DNA of 64,000 nucleotides, taken from NCBI RefSeq assembly GCF_032678705.1, contig NZ_JAVTSS010000002.1, positions 496,001 through 560,000 of the forward strand. Direction: 5' to 3'. Below the pieces are notes generated by a model that made no database searches, was not told the DNA's origin, and was given only the letters and a program-made list of their open reading frames with translations. Positions 9,788 to 17,219 of the stretch are shown piece by piece. Each line of letters starts with the position of its first letter. Within the stretch, counting starts at the first letter, position 1. A program made the translations under genes and the position numbers. Source of the stretch: Pedobacter frigiditerrae (GTDB taxonomy: Bacteria > Bacteroidota > Bacteroidia > Sphingobacteriales > Sphingobacteriaceae).

Positions 9788-9795
9788 TAACTTTG
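9788..9795 (+). promoter_or_regulatory. TAnnTTTG promoter element, very close to the start codon
   Basis: TAACTTTG matches the Bacteroidota -7 element TAnnTTTG and lies 8 bases before the ATG at 9804. Transcription would begin only a few bases before the start codon, giving a very short or absent leader. Confidence 0.5.
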
Positions 9796-9803
9796 CCCTT
9801 AAT

Positions 9804-10997
9804 ATGATGCAAGTTTTCCAAACTAAAAGCAAGGTAATTATTACCTGCAATAAAAGGCTTTCGCCTTATTTACAAGATGAAGTTACAGCTTTAGGCTATG
9901 AAATTGTAAGGTCTTTTCCAACAGGTGTTGAGTTAAATATTACCTTAACCGAATGTATAAAACTGAATTTGAATTTAAGATGTGCTAGTCAGATTTTATA
10001 TTGCATAAACAGCTTTAAGGCAAACACGCCTGATGAATTATATACGGCTCTACTTGCCATAGAATGGGAAGAATTGATAGATTTTTCAGGCTACTTTTCA
10101 GTAACATCTAATGTAGATAATCCAACTATAACTACTCCGCTTTTCGCTAACTTAAAGGTAAAAGATGCAATTGTGGACCGGTTTAGGGAAAAGAAAAACA
10201 TTCGCCCTAACTCTGGTTCTGACGCCAATAAAACTGTTGTGCATTTATATTGGAAAGATGATGAAGCTGATATTTTTATAGATACCAGCGGTGAAACTTT
10301 AGCAAAGCATGGTTATCGTAAAATACCTGGAAAAGCACCTATGCTAGAAGCTTTAGCAGCAAGTACAATTATGGCTACACAATGGGACCAAAAATCTCCA
10401 TTTGTAAACCCGATGTGTGGTTCTGGAACTTTGGCAATTGAGGCCGCATTGTTAGCCACTAATCGCCGACCAGGTTTATTTAGGATGAACTATGGTTTCA
10501 TGCATATTTTGGGTTATGATGAAGAAGTGTTTTTTGCAGAGCGAAGAATATTAAAAGACCAAGTAATTAAAAATGTAGACCTGCAGATTATAGCATCAGA
10601 TATTTCAGAAGATGCAGTTGAAGTAACGCGTAGAAATGCAAAAACAGCTGGCGTAGATACCTTAATTACTTTCGAAGTTTGTGATTTTGAAGAAACCCCT
10701 GTTCCTGAAGGTGGCAGAGGAGTTGTTATGTTCAACCCTGAATATGGAGAACGTTTAGGCGTACATAGCAAATTGGAATTGACATACAAACGTATTGGCG
10801 ATTTCATGAAGAAAAATTGCAAAGGTTATTTTGGGTATATTTTTACAGGAAACCCAGATTTAGCCAAAAAAATTGGTTTAAAAGCAGATAAAAAAATAGA
10901 GTTTTACAACGGGAAACTAGATTGTAGAATGTTAGAATACGAATTGTATGACGGAACCAGAAGACCTGAAGACGAAAGACCTAAGCCAAGAGATTAG
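9804..10997 (+). CDS. THUMP-domain class I methyltransferase, RlmL/Trm14-like
   Basis: The 397-residue protein has a THUMP RNA-binding region (about 45-160) and a Rossmann methyltransferase domain (about 165-385). The SAM-binding motif is NPMCGSGTLAIEAAL and the acidic motif follows at IIASDIS. The family makes N2-methylguanosine in rRNA or tRNA. The catalytic motif, usually NPPYGERL, reads NPEYGERLG here. I believe this variant recurs in Bacteroidota relatives, but it would need checking. Two ATG codons in tandem open the gene. The next gene starts on the base after the stop codon, so the two are co-translated or at least co-transcribed. Confidence 0.88.
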   Translation: MMQVFQTKSKVIITCNKRLSPYLQDEVTALGYEIVRSFPTGVELNITLTECIKLNLNLRCASQILYCINSFKANTPDELYTALLAIEWEELIDFSGYFSVTSNVDNPTITTPLFANLKVKDAIVDRFREKKNIRPNSGSDANKTVVHLYWKDDEADIFIDTSGETLAKHGYRKIPGKAPMLEALAASTIMATQWDQKSPFVNPMCGSGTLAIEAALLATNRRPGLFRMNYGFMHILGYDEEVFFAERRILKDQVIKNVDLQIIASDISEDAVEVTRRNAKTAGVDTLITFEVCDFEETPVPEGGRGVVMFNPEYGERLGVHSKLELTYKRIGDFMKKNCKGYFGYIFTGNPDLAKKIGLKADKKIEFYNGKLDCRMLEYELYDGTRRPEDERPKPRD

Positions 10998-11477
10998 ATG
11001 AAAGATTTTGATGACATAAACCACATACCCGATTGGAATCATTTCAATTTTTCAAGAGGTGAGGATCAAGAGGGTGAAGAATGGAAAAACAATCCGAAAT
11101 TAGAACGAGCAAAAAATCTATATAACCAAGCCAGACAGGTATACAAATATGCTTCATTATTCTGTGAGACTTTAACAGGAGAAATGGCAGACATGTCTAA
11201 AGAACTAATCATGCAAAACGCAATGATGCTTTGCCCTAAAATAGTTGGAGCCGAAGGCGGCGATATGTATATTCTTAGAATGGAAAATGCTTCTATTATT
11301 AGACCAAATGCCAGAGAATTAGAAGTGCAAGTTAAAGCAACTGCATTATTTGAAAATTGCAGGGAAATAGATAAAGATATTATCGTAAAAGAAATTGCAA
11401 CCTTTCGCGAACTTTTTAAAGAATGGGTAAGTCATTTTGAGAAAGATGACTTTGATGATGAATGGGGCTTATACTGA
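10998..11477 (+). CDS. conserved hypothetical cytoplasmic protein
   Basis: This 159-residue protein starts directly after the methyltransferase stop codon. I do not recognise a named domain. It has no signal peptide or membrane segment. It is acidic with a highly charged start (DDINHIPDWNHF) and end (EKDDFDDEWGLY), and a mostly helical middle (about 35-150). The tight coupling suggests a role linked to RNA modification, but this is context only. Confidence 0.75.
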   Translation: MKDFDDINHIPDWNHFNFSRGEDQEGEEWKNNPKLERAKNLYNQARQVYKYASLFCETLTGEMADMSKELIMQNAMMLCPKIVGAEGGDMYILRMENASIIRPNARELEVQVKATALFENCREIDKDIIVKEIATFRELFKEWVSHFEKDDFDDEWGLY

Positions 11478-11531
11478 GCCAAATATCCTACTTGTAAATA
11501 ATCAAAACTCTTAGTACTCCTTTTTCGTTTA

Positions 11532-11548
11532 TAGGTTACATCAACCTA
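11532..11548. promoter_or_regulatory. small inverted repeat before XRE regulator
   Basis: TAGGTT (11532-11537) and AACCTA (11543-11548) form an inverted repeat 8 bases before the ATG at 11556. It could be an autoregulatory operator of the XRE protein. Short length keeps confidence low. Confidence 0.3.
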
Positions 11549-11555
11549 AGTAAAA

Positions 11556-11798
11556 ATGAAAGATAAAGTAAAAGCAGAGATGCAGGTAGTAGCCGGCAAC
11601 ATCCGGAAGGTGAGGGAATATCGAAATTATACACAAGATTATTTAGCCGCAAAGCTAGATATATCACAAAATGCCTATAGTAAAATAGAGCTGGGATATA
11701 GCAAAATTACTTTAGATAGGTTATTTCATATTGCCATCATTTTAGAAGTAGAAGTAACACAATTACTTTACTTCAATAAAGCAGATTTCGAAAAGTAG
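11556..11798 (+). CDS. XRE-family helix-turn-helix regulator
   Basis: The 80-residue protein is a single HTH_3 domain: NIRKVREYRNYTQDYLAAKL, then ISQNAYSKIELGYSKITLDRL and the usual final helices with LFHIAIILEVEVTQLL. It binds DNA, probably as a dimer. No toxin or phage gene is adjacent, so it is not obviously part of an addiction or prophage module. Small solitary XRE proteins of this kind are common in Sphingobacteriaceae. A short inverted repeat in front of it may be its own operator. Confidence 0.85.
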   Translation: MKDKVKAEMQVVAGNIRKVREYRNYTQDYLAAKLDISQNAYSKIELGYSKITLDRLFHIAIILEVEVTQLLYFNKADFEK

Positions 11799-11868
11799 GC
11801 TTAGGCTTAACTTTTCAACAAACTCCCTTTTTAATTTTTTTCGAGATAACTTGCACAAAAATTCTAAA

Positions 11869-12516
11869 ATGCAAGCTATCATCGACCAAACCATCAACTT
11901 TGTTAAAATTACACTCGCCAATGCAGAAACCGGACACGATTGGTTTCATATTGAGCGAGTTTATAAAACTGCGCAAACCATTAATGCCAAAGAAAAAGGT
12001 GATGAGTTAATCGTGGCATTAGCTGCACTTTTACATGATATTGCAGATAGCAAATTTAACGGTGGTGATGAAGAGATAGGCCCTCAAAAAGCTGGAGATT
12101 TCTTAAAAAGCATTGGTATAAGTGATGAAATTATTTTGCACGTACAAGAAGTCATCAGAAATTTATCCTACAAAGCTAGCTTAGGAAAAATAACTTTTAA
12201 ATCAAAAGAATTAGATGTAGTACAAGATGCCGATAGATTAGATGCAATTGGCGCAATTGGTATTGCTAGGGCTTTTACTTATGGCGGCTATAAAAACAGA
12301 GTTTTATACGACCCTGCAATTCCAGCAAACTTAAATATGAGTAAAGAGGAATACAAAAACACTACTGCGCCTACTTTAAATCACTTTTACGAAAAGCTTT
12401 TGTTGTTAAAAGATCTAATGAAAACAGAAGCAGGAAAAGAAATAGCCGAGCAACGCCATCAATTTATGCTCAATTATCTTGAACAGTTTTACAGCGAATG
12501 GCAAGGTAAACGCTAA
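11869..12516 (+). CDS. HD-domain phosphohydrolase
   Basis: I place the start at the ATG at 11869 (MQAIIDQTINFVK), giving 215 residues. A TTG six codons upstream is possible but unneeded. It carries the metal-binding HD signature: H in HDWFHIERV (about 25-30), HD in LLHDIADSKF (about 62-63), and D in QDADRLDAIGAIGIARAF (about 122). This is the YedJ/YpgQ-like group of HD hydrolases, which act on nucleotides or other phosphoesters in the cytoplasm. The exact substrate is unknown. A weak hairpin follows the stop. Confidence 0.88.
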   Translation: MQAIIDQTINFVKITLANAETGHDWFHIERVYKTAQTINAKEKGDELIVALAALLHDIADSKFNGGDEEIGPQKAGDFLKSIGISDEIILHVQEVIRNLSYKASLGKITFKSKELDVVQDADRLDAIGAIGIARAFTYGGYKNRVLYDPAIPANLNMSKEEYKNTTAPTLNHFYEKLLLLKDLMKTEAGKEIAEQRHQFMLNYLEQFYSEWQGKR

Positions 12517-12576
12517 AAAAATACCCATGAATAGGTATTGCTAGACGAAAATGCTTTGGGTAATTTTAAAGAAAAA

Positions 12577-13263
12577 ATGTTACCATATAGGCTTTTATAT
12601 AGCAAAAACACAGTACTTATCTTAGCAATGGTTCTCATTCCAATTTCTGGAATGGGCGTTATGTTTGCCATTTTACTTAATCTGCCAAAAGATTTGCCAG
12701 ACTTAATAATCTATATTCTAATCGTTTTCTTTTTAATTATATTGGTTCTTTCTTTGTTGCTTATCATTAAAAAATATCTAAACATACCTTGCAAAACCTT
12801 TGTTGATGAAACTGGAATAAGCTTTAAGTTTGAGCAAAAGAATGTTTTCTATAAGTACAATGACTTTTTTTCTGGCTGGGAAAACGTAACTAACATTTCA
12901 GATACCGCATATAATGAACAAGGTAATTTTTATCAAATCACTTTCAAAAACCCAAGTTTTACTGCCAACTTTAGCGCTATAAAAGGTGAAGAAGAAAATG
13001 CAGAAAAGTTTTTTGATGAATTAACCTATTATCAGGATTTATATAATCTATCGAATCCTAATACCCTAATTAGCTCTAAGAGTTTTTACGAAAGTACTTG
13101 GGCAAGAATGATAACATGGCTATTTTATATACTAGTAATTGCAGTACCCATTATCTATTTTACTACAGATAAAAGCATAGACTGGTGGCGTATAATTTCC
13201 CTTTTTTGTTTTGGTAGCATTTGGGTTGGCAATTATTATAAAAACACAAAAAAGCTCTATTAA
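12577..13263 (+). CDS. hypothetical membrane protein
   Basis: Unrecognised family. From the ATG at 12577 it has 228 residues (a TTG at 12538 would add 13). Two hydrophobic segments near the start (about 10-60) and two near the end (about 180-220) flank a soluble middle of about 100 residues with KTFVDETGISFKFEQKNVFYKYNDF. That middle looks like the PH-like YcxB/bPH2 domains seen in small bacterial membrane proteins, but I am not sure. It follows the HD hydrolase by about 60 bases and may share its transcript. Confidence 0.65.
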   Translation: MLPYRLLYSKNTVLILAMVLIPISGMGVMFAILLNLPKDLPDLIIYILIVFFLIILVLSLLLIIKKYLNIPCKTFVDETGISFKFEQKNVFYKYNDFFSGWENVTNISDTAYNEQGNFYQITFKNPSFTANFSAIKGEEENAEKFFDELTYYQDLYNLSNPNTLISSKSFYESTWARMITWLFYILVIAVPIIYFTTDKSIDWWRIISLFCFGSIWVGNYYKNTKKLY

Positions 13264-13291
13264 TTTACTAAATATTTTAGTTTTTGTTTGC

Positions 13292-13299
13292 TATTTTTG
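13292..13299 (+). promoter_or_regulatory. TAnnTTTG promoter element inside a small inverted repeat
   Basis: TATTTTTG (13292-13299) fits the Bacteroidota -7 element, 18 bases before the ATG at 13318. Its flanks TTTGCTA (13287-13293) and TAGCAAA (13301-13307) form an inverted repeat that could be a binding site. Confidence 0.4.
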
Positions 13300-13317
13300 A
13301 TAGCAAATTAGATTAAG

Positions 13318-14577
13318 ATGTCGGAGAGATTAAGAGAAAAGTTAAGTATCCTTGCTGATGCGGCCAAATATGATGTTTCTTGTTCCTCAAGTGGAAGTGA
13401 TAGAAAAAATACTAATAAAGGCGTAGGCAACGGACACCATTCGGGTATTTGCCACACTTATACGGAAGATGGAAGGTGCGTTTCACTTCTAAAAATCTTA
13501 CTTACAAATCACTGCATCTTTGACTGTGCTTATTGCGTTTCGAGAAAAAGTAACGACATACAACGAGCAGCTTTTACGGTTGATGAAGTGGTTGAGCTGA
13601 CAATGAATTTCTATCGAAGAAATTTCATAGAAGGTTTATTTTTAAGCTCTGGCATTTTTAAAAATGCAGATTATACAATGGAAAGGCTTTTAAGGGTTGT
13701 GAAAAAGCTTCGCTTGGAGCAAAACTACAACGGCTACATTCATTTAAAAACAATTCCTGGTGCAAGTGACGAATTAATTCATGAAGCAGGTTTGTATGCC
13801 GACAGAATGAGCATTAATTTAGAAATGCCAACAGAAACTGGATTGAAGTTGCTCGCTCCTGATAAAAGTCATAAGGATGTGATTAAACCACTGGGTTTTG
13901 TTCAAAATCAGATTGTACAATTTAAGGAGGAGAAAAAATTAATTAAAAGTGTCCCAAAATTTGTTCCGGCTGGTCAAAGCACACAAATGGTAGTTGGTGC
14001 CACACCAGAAACTGATAAAGAAATTATGTACACTGCTGATGCTTTTTATAAAAACTTCGCCTTGCGTAGGGTTTACTATTCTGGTTATATTCCAATTAGT
14101 AACGATACTCGAATGCCTGTTTTAGGCACTCAACCACCCCTTTTACGAGAAAATAGACTTTATCAAACAGATTGGTTAATGCGTTTTTATGGATTCAAGG
14201 TTCAAGAGATTTTAAATGATGCCAATCCGCATTTAGATATTGATATTGACCCAAAATTAAGCTGGGCTTTAAGAAATTTGCAACATTTTCCTGTTGATAT
14301 TAACACAGCTCCCTATCGAATGATTTTAAGAATTCCTGGTATTGGTGTTACCTCTGCACAAAAAATTGTTCAAGCTAGGCAATTTGGAAAATTACACATT
14401 TATCAATTGAAAAATATTGGAGTGGCTTATAGTAGAGCTAAACATTTTATTAAATGTGCTGACACTCCTTTTCAGATGAAAGATTTCCAAGCCACTCAAA
14501 TCAAAGCGTTCATTTTAGCAGAAAGCCAAAGCAAATATTTAAAAACAGCCACAAACCAACTGATACTTTTTAAATGA
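13318..14577 (+). CDS. putative DNA modification/repair radical SAM protein (TIGR03916 type)
   Basis: This 419-residue protein has the radical SAM cluster motif CX3CX2C at C66, C70 and C73 (CIFDCAYC), within a TIM-barrel-like region of about 50-300. It also has a C-terminal helix-hairpin-helix DNA-binding motif around residues 335-360 (RIPGIGVTSAQKIVQ). Further cysteines lie before the cluster (C22, C45, C54). The family is annotated as a putative DNA modification or repair radical SAM protein. Its chemistry is unknown. The next gene overlaps it by 4 bases (ATGA) and encodes the standard partner. A TAnnTTTG element lies just upstream, so this starts the operon. Confidence 0.9.
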   Translation: MSERLREKLSILADAAKYDVSCSSSGSDRKNTNKGVGNGHHSGICHTYTEDGRCVSLLKILLTNHCIFDCAYCVSRKSNDIQRAAFTVDEVVELTMNFYRRNFIEGLFLSSGIFKNADYTMERLLRVVKKLRLEQNYNGYIHLKTIPGASDELIHEAGLYADRMSINLEMPTETGLKLLAPDKSHKDVIKPLGFVQNQIVQFKEEKKLIKSVPKFVPAGQSTQMVVGATPETDKEIMYTADAFYKNFALRRVYYSGYIPISNDTRMPVLGTQPPLLRENRLYQTDWLMRFYGFKVQEILNDANPHLDIDIDPKLSWALRNLQHFPVDINTAPYRMILRIPGIGVTSAQKIVQARQFGKLHIYQLKNIGVAYSRAKHFIKCADTPFQMKDFQATQIKAFILAESQSKYLKTATNQLILFK

Positions 14578-15335
14578 TATATGTATTTGATGGAAGTTTA
14601 GAAGGATTGTTAACTGCCGTTTTTGAATGGTTCGAGCGTAAACCTGGACAGGTAACTTTATCATTAGAAAAAATTTATCAGCCAGATGCTTTTACTGAAT
14701 CACTTGCTATACAAAACGACAGGGCAAAAGCTGATAGAGTTTGGCTGGGCTTGCAAAAAAAATTAAGTAAGGAATGGATGCGTAAATTTTACTGTGCTTA
14801 CTTATCAGAAATTCCAGAAATTTTTAATTCTCTTTTTCTCTTCACTATTTATATTTTCCAAAATCCAGCAGGTGCTGAAAAAAACTATGGAAATGAACAC
14901 GTTTTGACATTGTCAAAAGCTGCCAGAAGTGTAGAAAGAGAAAAACATAGAATGGAAGCTTTCATCAGATTTCAGCATACCACTGAGGGTATTTATTATT
15001 GTGGAATTGACCCAGATTTTAATGTATTGCCATTAATTCTCAATCATTTTAAAAATCGTTATGCAGACCAAAAATGGATTATTTATGATTTAAAACGGCA
15101 TTATGGCTTGTTCTACGATTTAAACATAGTTGAAGAGATTACGATGGACATTAATACTCAAGCTTTAAAACAGCCAGCCCCTCATCAGCTAAATGAAAAA
15201 GAAGAATTATATGCTCACTTATGGAAAGACTATTTTAAAAGCACCAATATCGTTTCGCGGAAAAATACAAAACTTCACATCAGGCATGTGCCGAAAAGGT
15301 ATTGGAAATATTTAACTGAGAAGCAAATAGGCTAG
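14574..15335 (+). CDS. TIGR03915/DUF4130 family putative DNA metabolism protein
   Basis: The 253-residue protein starts MIYVFDGSLEGLLTAVFE and contains KAARSVEREKHRMEAFIRFQ and RHYGLFYDLN, all typical of the TIGR03915/DUF4130 family. This family is found beside the radical SAM partner; in some lineages it is fused to a uracil-DNA-glycosylase domain. That fusion is absent here, since the protein ends at 253 residues (WKYLTEKQIG). The 4-base overlap with the upstream gene implies translational coupling and probably a stoichiometric partnership. A role in DNA repair is inferred from family and the HhH motif of its partner, not from a catalytic motif I can see. Confidence 0.88.
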   Translation: MIYVFDGSLEGLLTAVFEWFERKPGQVTLSLEKIYQPDAFTESLAIQNDRAKADRVWLGLQKKLSKEWMRKFYCAYLSEIPEIFNSLFLFTIYIFQNPAGAEKNYGNEHVLTLSKAARSVEREKHRMEAFIRFQHTTEGIYYCGIDPDFNVLPLILNHFKNRYADQKWIIYDLKRHYGLFYDLNIVEEITMDINTQALKQPAPHQLNEKEELYAHLWKDYFKSTNIVSRKNTKLHIRHVPKRYWKYLTEKQIG

Positions 15336-15339
15336 CTTT

Positions 15340-15427
15340 TTAGTAAATAGGAAATGGGAAATAGACAAATCTTGATTGAGTGTTTGTCTTGTATAATTCT
15401 ATTTACTATTCCCCATTCTCTATTCCC
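15340..15427. repeat. imperfect palindromic intergenic element
   Basis: The stretch from AAATAGGAAATGGGAAATAG to CTATTTACTATTCCCCATTC is an imperfect inverted repeat with an inner GACAAA/TTTGTC pair. It ends just before the Pho-box-like repeats of the following gene. Confidence 0.45.
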
Positions 15428-15433
15428 CCCTTC

Positions 15434-15450
15434 TTAACAATTATTTAACC
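15434..15450 (+). promoter_or_regulatory. Pho-box-like direct repeat before the phoR-like kinase
   Basis: TTAACA (15434-15439) and TTAACC (15445-15450) lie 11 bases apart, start to start. The TT(A/C/T)ACA-N5 pattern is the PhoP box known from Bacillus, and the 11-base period is common to Pho boxes generally. The same pattern precedes the phosphate transporter operon at 16524. Confidence 0.5.
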
Positions 15451-15471
15451 TTAAAACCGTAAATTAGCTTC

Positions 15472-16497
15472 ATGAAGCTTAGCGTACTTGTTTTAATTAC
15501 AGCCTTAGCTGTGGCACTTTCTATTGGATTAGTTAATTTCTATTTCCAGCATGATCTTTATTATTTGGCTGTTTCTTTCGGTATTTCGTTTGTAACCAGC
15601 TTTTTGGTTTTCTATTATCTTTTTGAGAAATATATCTACACCAAAATAAAACTTATATATAAACTGATTCACAATCTAAAACTAGGTAAAGATTTAAAGG
15701 AAGCTTTAGGAGAATACGTAAGTTCTGACCCTATAAATGATGTAGAAGCTGAAGTGAAAGAATGGGCTGGCGCAAAAAAGAAAGAAATAGATCTACTTAA
15801 AAAACAAGAGCAATTTAGAAGAGAGTTTCTTTCAAACGTATCTCACGAATTTAAAACCCCATTATTTGCCATACAAGGTTATGTAGAAACTTTACAAGAC
15901 TGCTTGCTTGACGACCCCGAAATGGCAATGAAATTCTTAAAAAAAGCTGAAAAAAATATTGAAAGATTGAGTTACCTCATTAACGATTTAGATGCTATAT
16001 CTAAACTAGAAACTGGAGAAATGCCCATCAATTTTGAAAAGTTCGACTTTGTTGTTTTGGCGAAGGAAGTGATGGATAGCCTTGATGATACAGCACAAAT
16101 ACATAAAATAAAGCTTTTCTTTAAAGATAAGTACACAGGACCAACCATGGTTTATGCAGATAGAGAGAAGATAAGACAGATATTAATTAACCTGTTGCAA
16201 AATTCTATTAAATATGGCAACGAGAATGGATCTACTGCGATTAAGATTTTTGAATTACATGACCAATTTTTAATCGAGGTTACAGATGATGGAATTGGGA
16301 TTGAAGAAAAACACCTCACTAGATTATTTGAACGTTTTTATAGGATAGATTCACATCGTTCTAGAAAAGAAGGTGGTACAGGACTGGGCTTAGCTATTGT
16401 TAAACACATTTTGGAAGCACATGAACAAACTATTTCTGTTCGCAGCACACCAAACATTGGGACCACTTTTGGCTTTACCTTACAAAAAAGTAATTAA
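15472..16497 (+). CDS. sensor histidine kinase, PhoR-like
   Basis: The 341-residue kinase has two N-terminal membrane helices (about 4-24 and 30-52), almost no periplasmic loop, and a linker of about 70 residues. HisKA has H125 in SNVSHEFKTP. HATPase_c has N-box NLLQNSIKYG, G1 DDGIGI and G2 GGTGLGLAIV. The near-absence of a periplasmic domain is typical of PhoR-type kinases, which sense phosphate through PhoU and transporter proteins. The next two genes are a PhoU-like DUF47 protein and a phosphate transporter. No response regulator is adjacent. PhoR is therefore inferred from architecture, neighbours and Pho-box-like repeats. Confidence 0.8.
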   Translation: MKLSVLVLITALAVALSIGLVNFYFQHDLYYLAVSFGISFVTSFLVFYYLFEKYIYTKIKLIYKLIHNLKLGKDLKEALGEYVSSDPINDVEAEVKEWAGAKKKEIDLLKKQEQFRREFLSNVSHEFKTPLFAIQGYVETLQDCLLDDPEMAMKFLKKAEKNIERLSYLINDLDAISKLETGEMPINFEKFDFVVLAKEVMDSLDDTAQIHKIKLFFKDKYTGPTMVYADREKIRQILINLLQNSIKYGNENGSTAIKIFELHDQFLIEVTDDGIGIEEKHLTRLFERFYRIDSHRSRKEGGTGLGLAIVKHILEAHEQTISVRSTPNIGTTFGFTLQKSN

Positions 16498-16523
16498 CCA
16501 TTAATTTAAAATAGTTGAAAGAG

Positions 16524-16541
16524 TTAACATTAACTTAACAT
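16524..16541 (+). promoter_or_regulatory. Pho-box-like direct repeat before the DUF47-PiT operon
   Basis: TTAACAT occurs twice (16524-16530 and 16535-16541) separated by TAAC, an 11-base period. It lies directly upstream of a TAnnTTTG element at 16550. The position and pattern fit activation by a PhoB/PhoP-type regulator. Confidence 0.55.
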
Positions 16542-16549
16542 ACTAACTT

Positions 16550-16557
16550 TAGCTTTG
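16550..16557 (+). promoter_or_regulatory. TAnnTTTG promoter element of the DUF47-PiT operon
   Basis: TAGCTTTG matches the Bacteroidota -7 element, 18 bases before the ATG at 16576 and 9 bases after the Pho-box-like repeat. Confidence 0.5.
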
Positions 16558-16575
16558 CACCATATTTAATTTAGT

Positions 16576-17217
16576 ATGAATAGTATATTTAGCTTCTTTA
16601 CTCCAAAAGACAAAAAATTTCAACCACTTTTTGAACAAGCGGGATCAAATGTTGTAAAAATCTCTGAAGCATTATTAGTTGCAGTAACTACCAATGATTT
16701 AGAAAAAAGAAAAGAAGCCATCAAGGAAGTTGAGCGTTTGGAACATGTTGGAGATGACATTACCCACACAATTTTTATTGAACTTAGCAAAAACTTCATC
16801 ACTCCTTTTGATAGAGAAGATATTCACTCTTTAGCAGCAGCTATTGATGATATTGCTGATTATATCCACGCATCTGCAGGAAATATTGAGTTATACAACG
16901 TAACTAACATAGGCGATGCCATGGTTAAACTGGCAGAGCTTTTAGTAGAAATGTGTGGCGATTTAGAAAAAGCGATTAAAGAATTAAGAAGCTTTAAAAA
17001 CATAAGAGTTATTGCTGATGCTTGCGTTAGAATTAACAGTGCAGAAAATCAAGCTGATTACGTTTGTAATTTAGCAATCGCCCGTTTATTCGAATTTGAA
17101 ACCAATGCAATAGAATTGATTAAACAAAAAGAGATTTTACAAACTTTAGAAATTGCAACAGACAAATGTGAAGATGCAGCTAACGTATTAGAATCTATTT
17201 TGGTTAAAAACGCTTAA
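16576..17217 (+). CDS. DUF47 PhoU-like phosphate transport regulator
   Basis: This 213-residue all-helical protein belongs to the DUF47 (PhoU-like, YkaA/Pit accessory) family. Metal-cluster acid motifs are visible: EVERLEHVGDDITHTI near residues 48-63 and AENQADYVCN, with EIATDKCEDAANVLE near the end. Family members pair with low-affinity PiT transporters and are thought to modulate them, acting in the cytoplasm at the membrane. The PiT gene starts 2 bases after its stop, a clear operon. Pho-box-like repeats and a promoter element lie upstream. Confidence 0.92.
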   Translation: MNSIFSFFTPKDKKFQPLFEQAGSNVVKISEALLVAVTTNDLEKRKEAIKEVERLEHVGDDITHTIFIELSKNFITPFDREDIHSLAAAIDDIADYIHASAGNIELYNVTNIGDAMVKLAELLVEMCGDLEKAIKELRSFKNIRVIADACVRINSAENQADYVCNLAIARLFEFETNAIELIKQKEILQTLEIATDKCEDAANVLESILVKNA

Positions 17218-17219
17218 AT

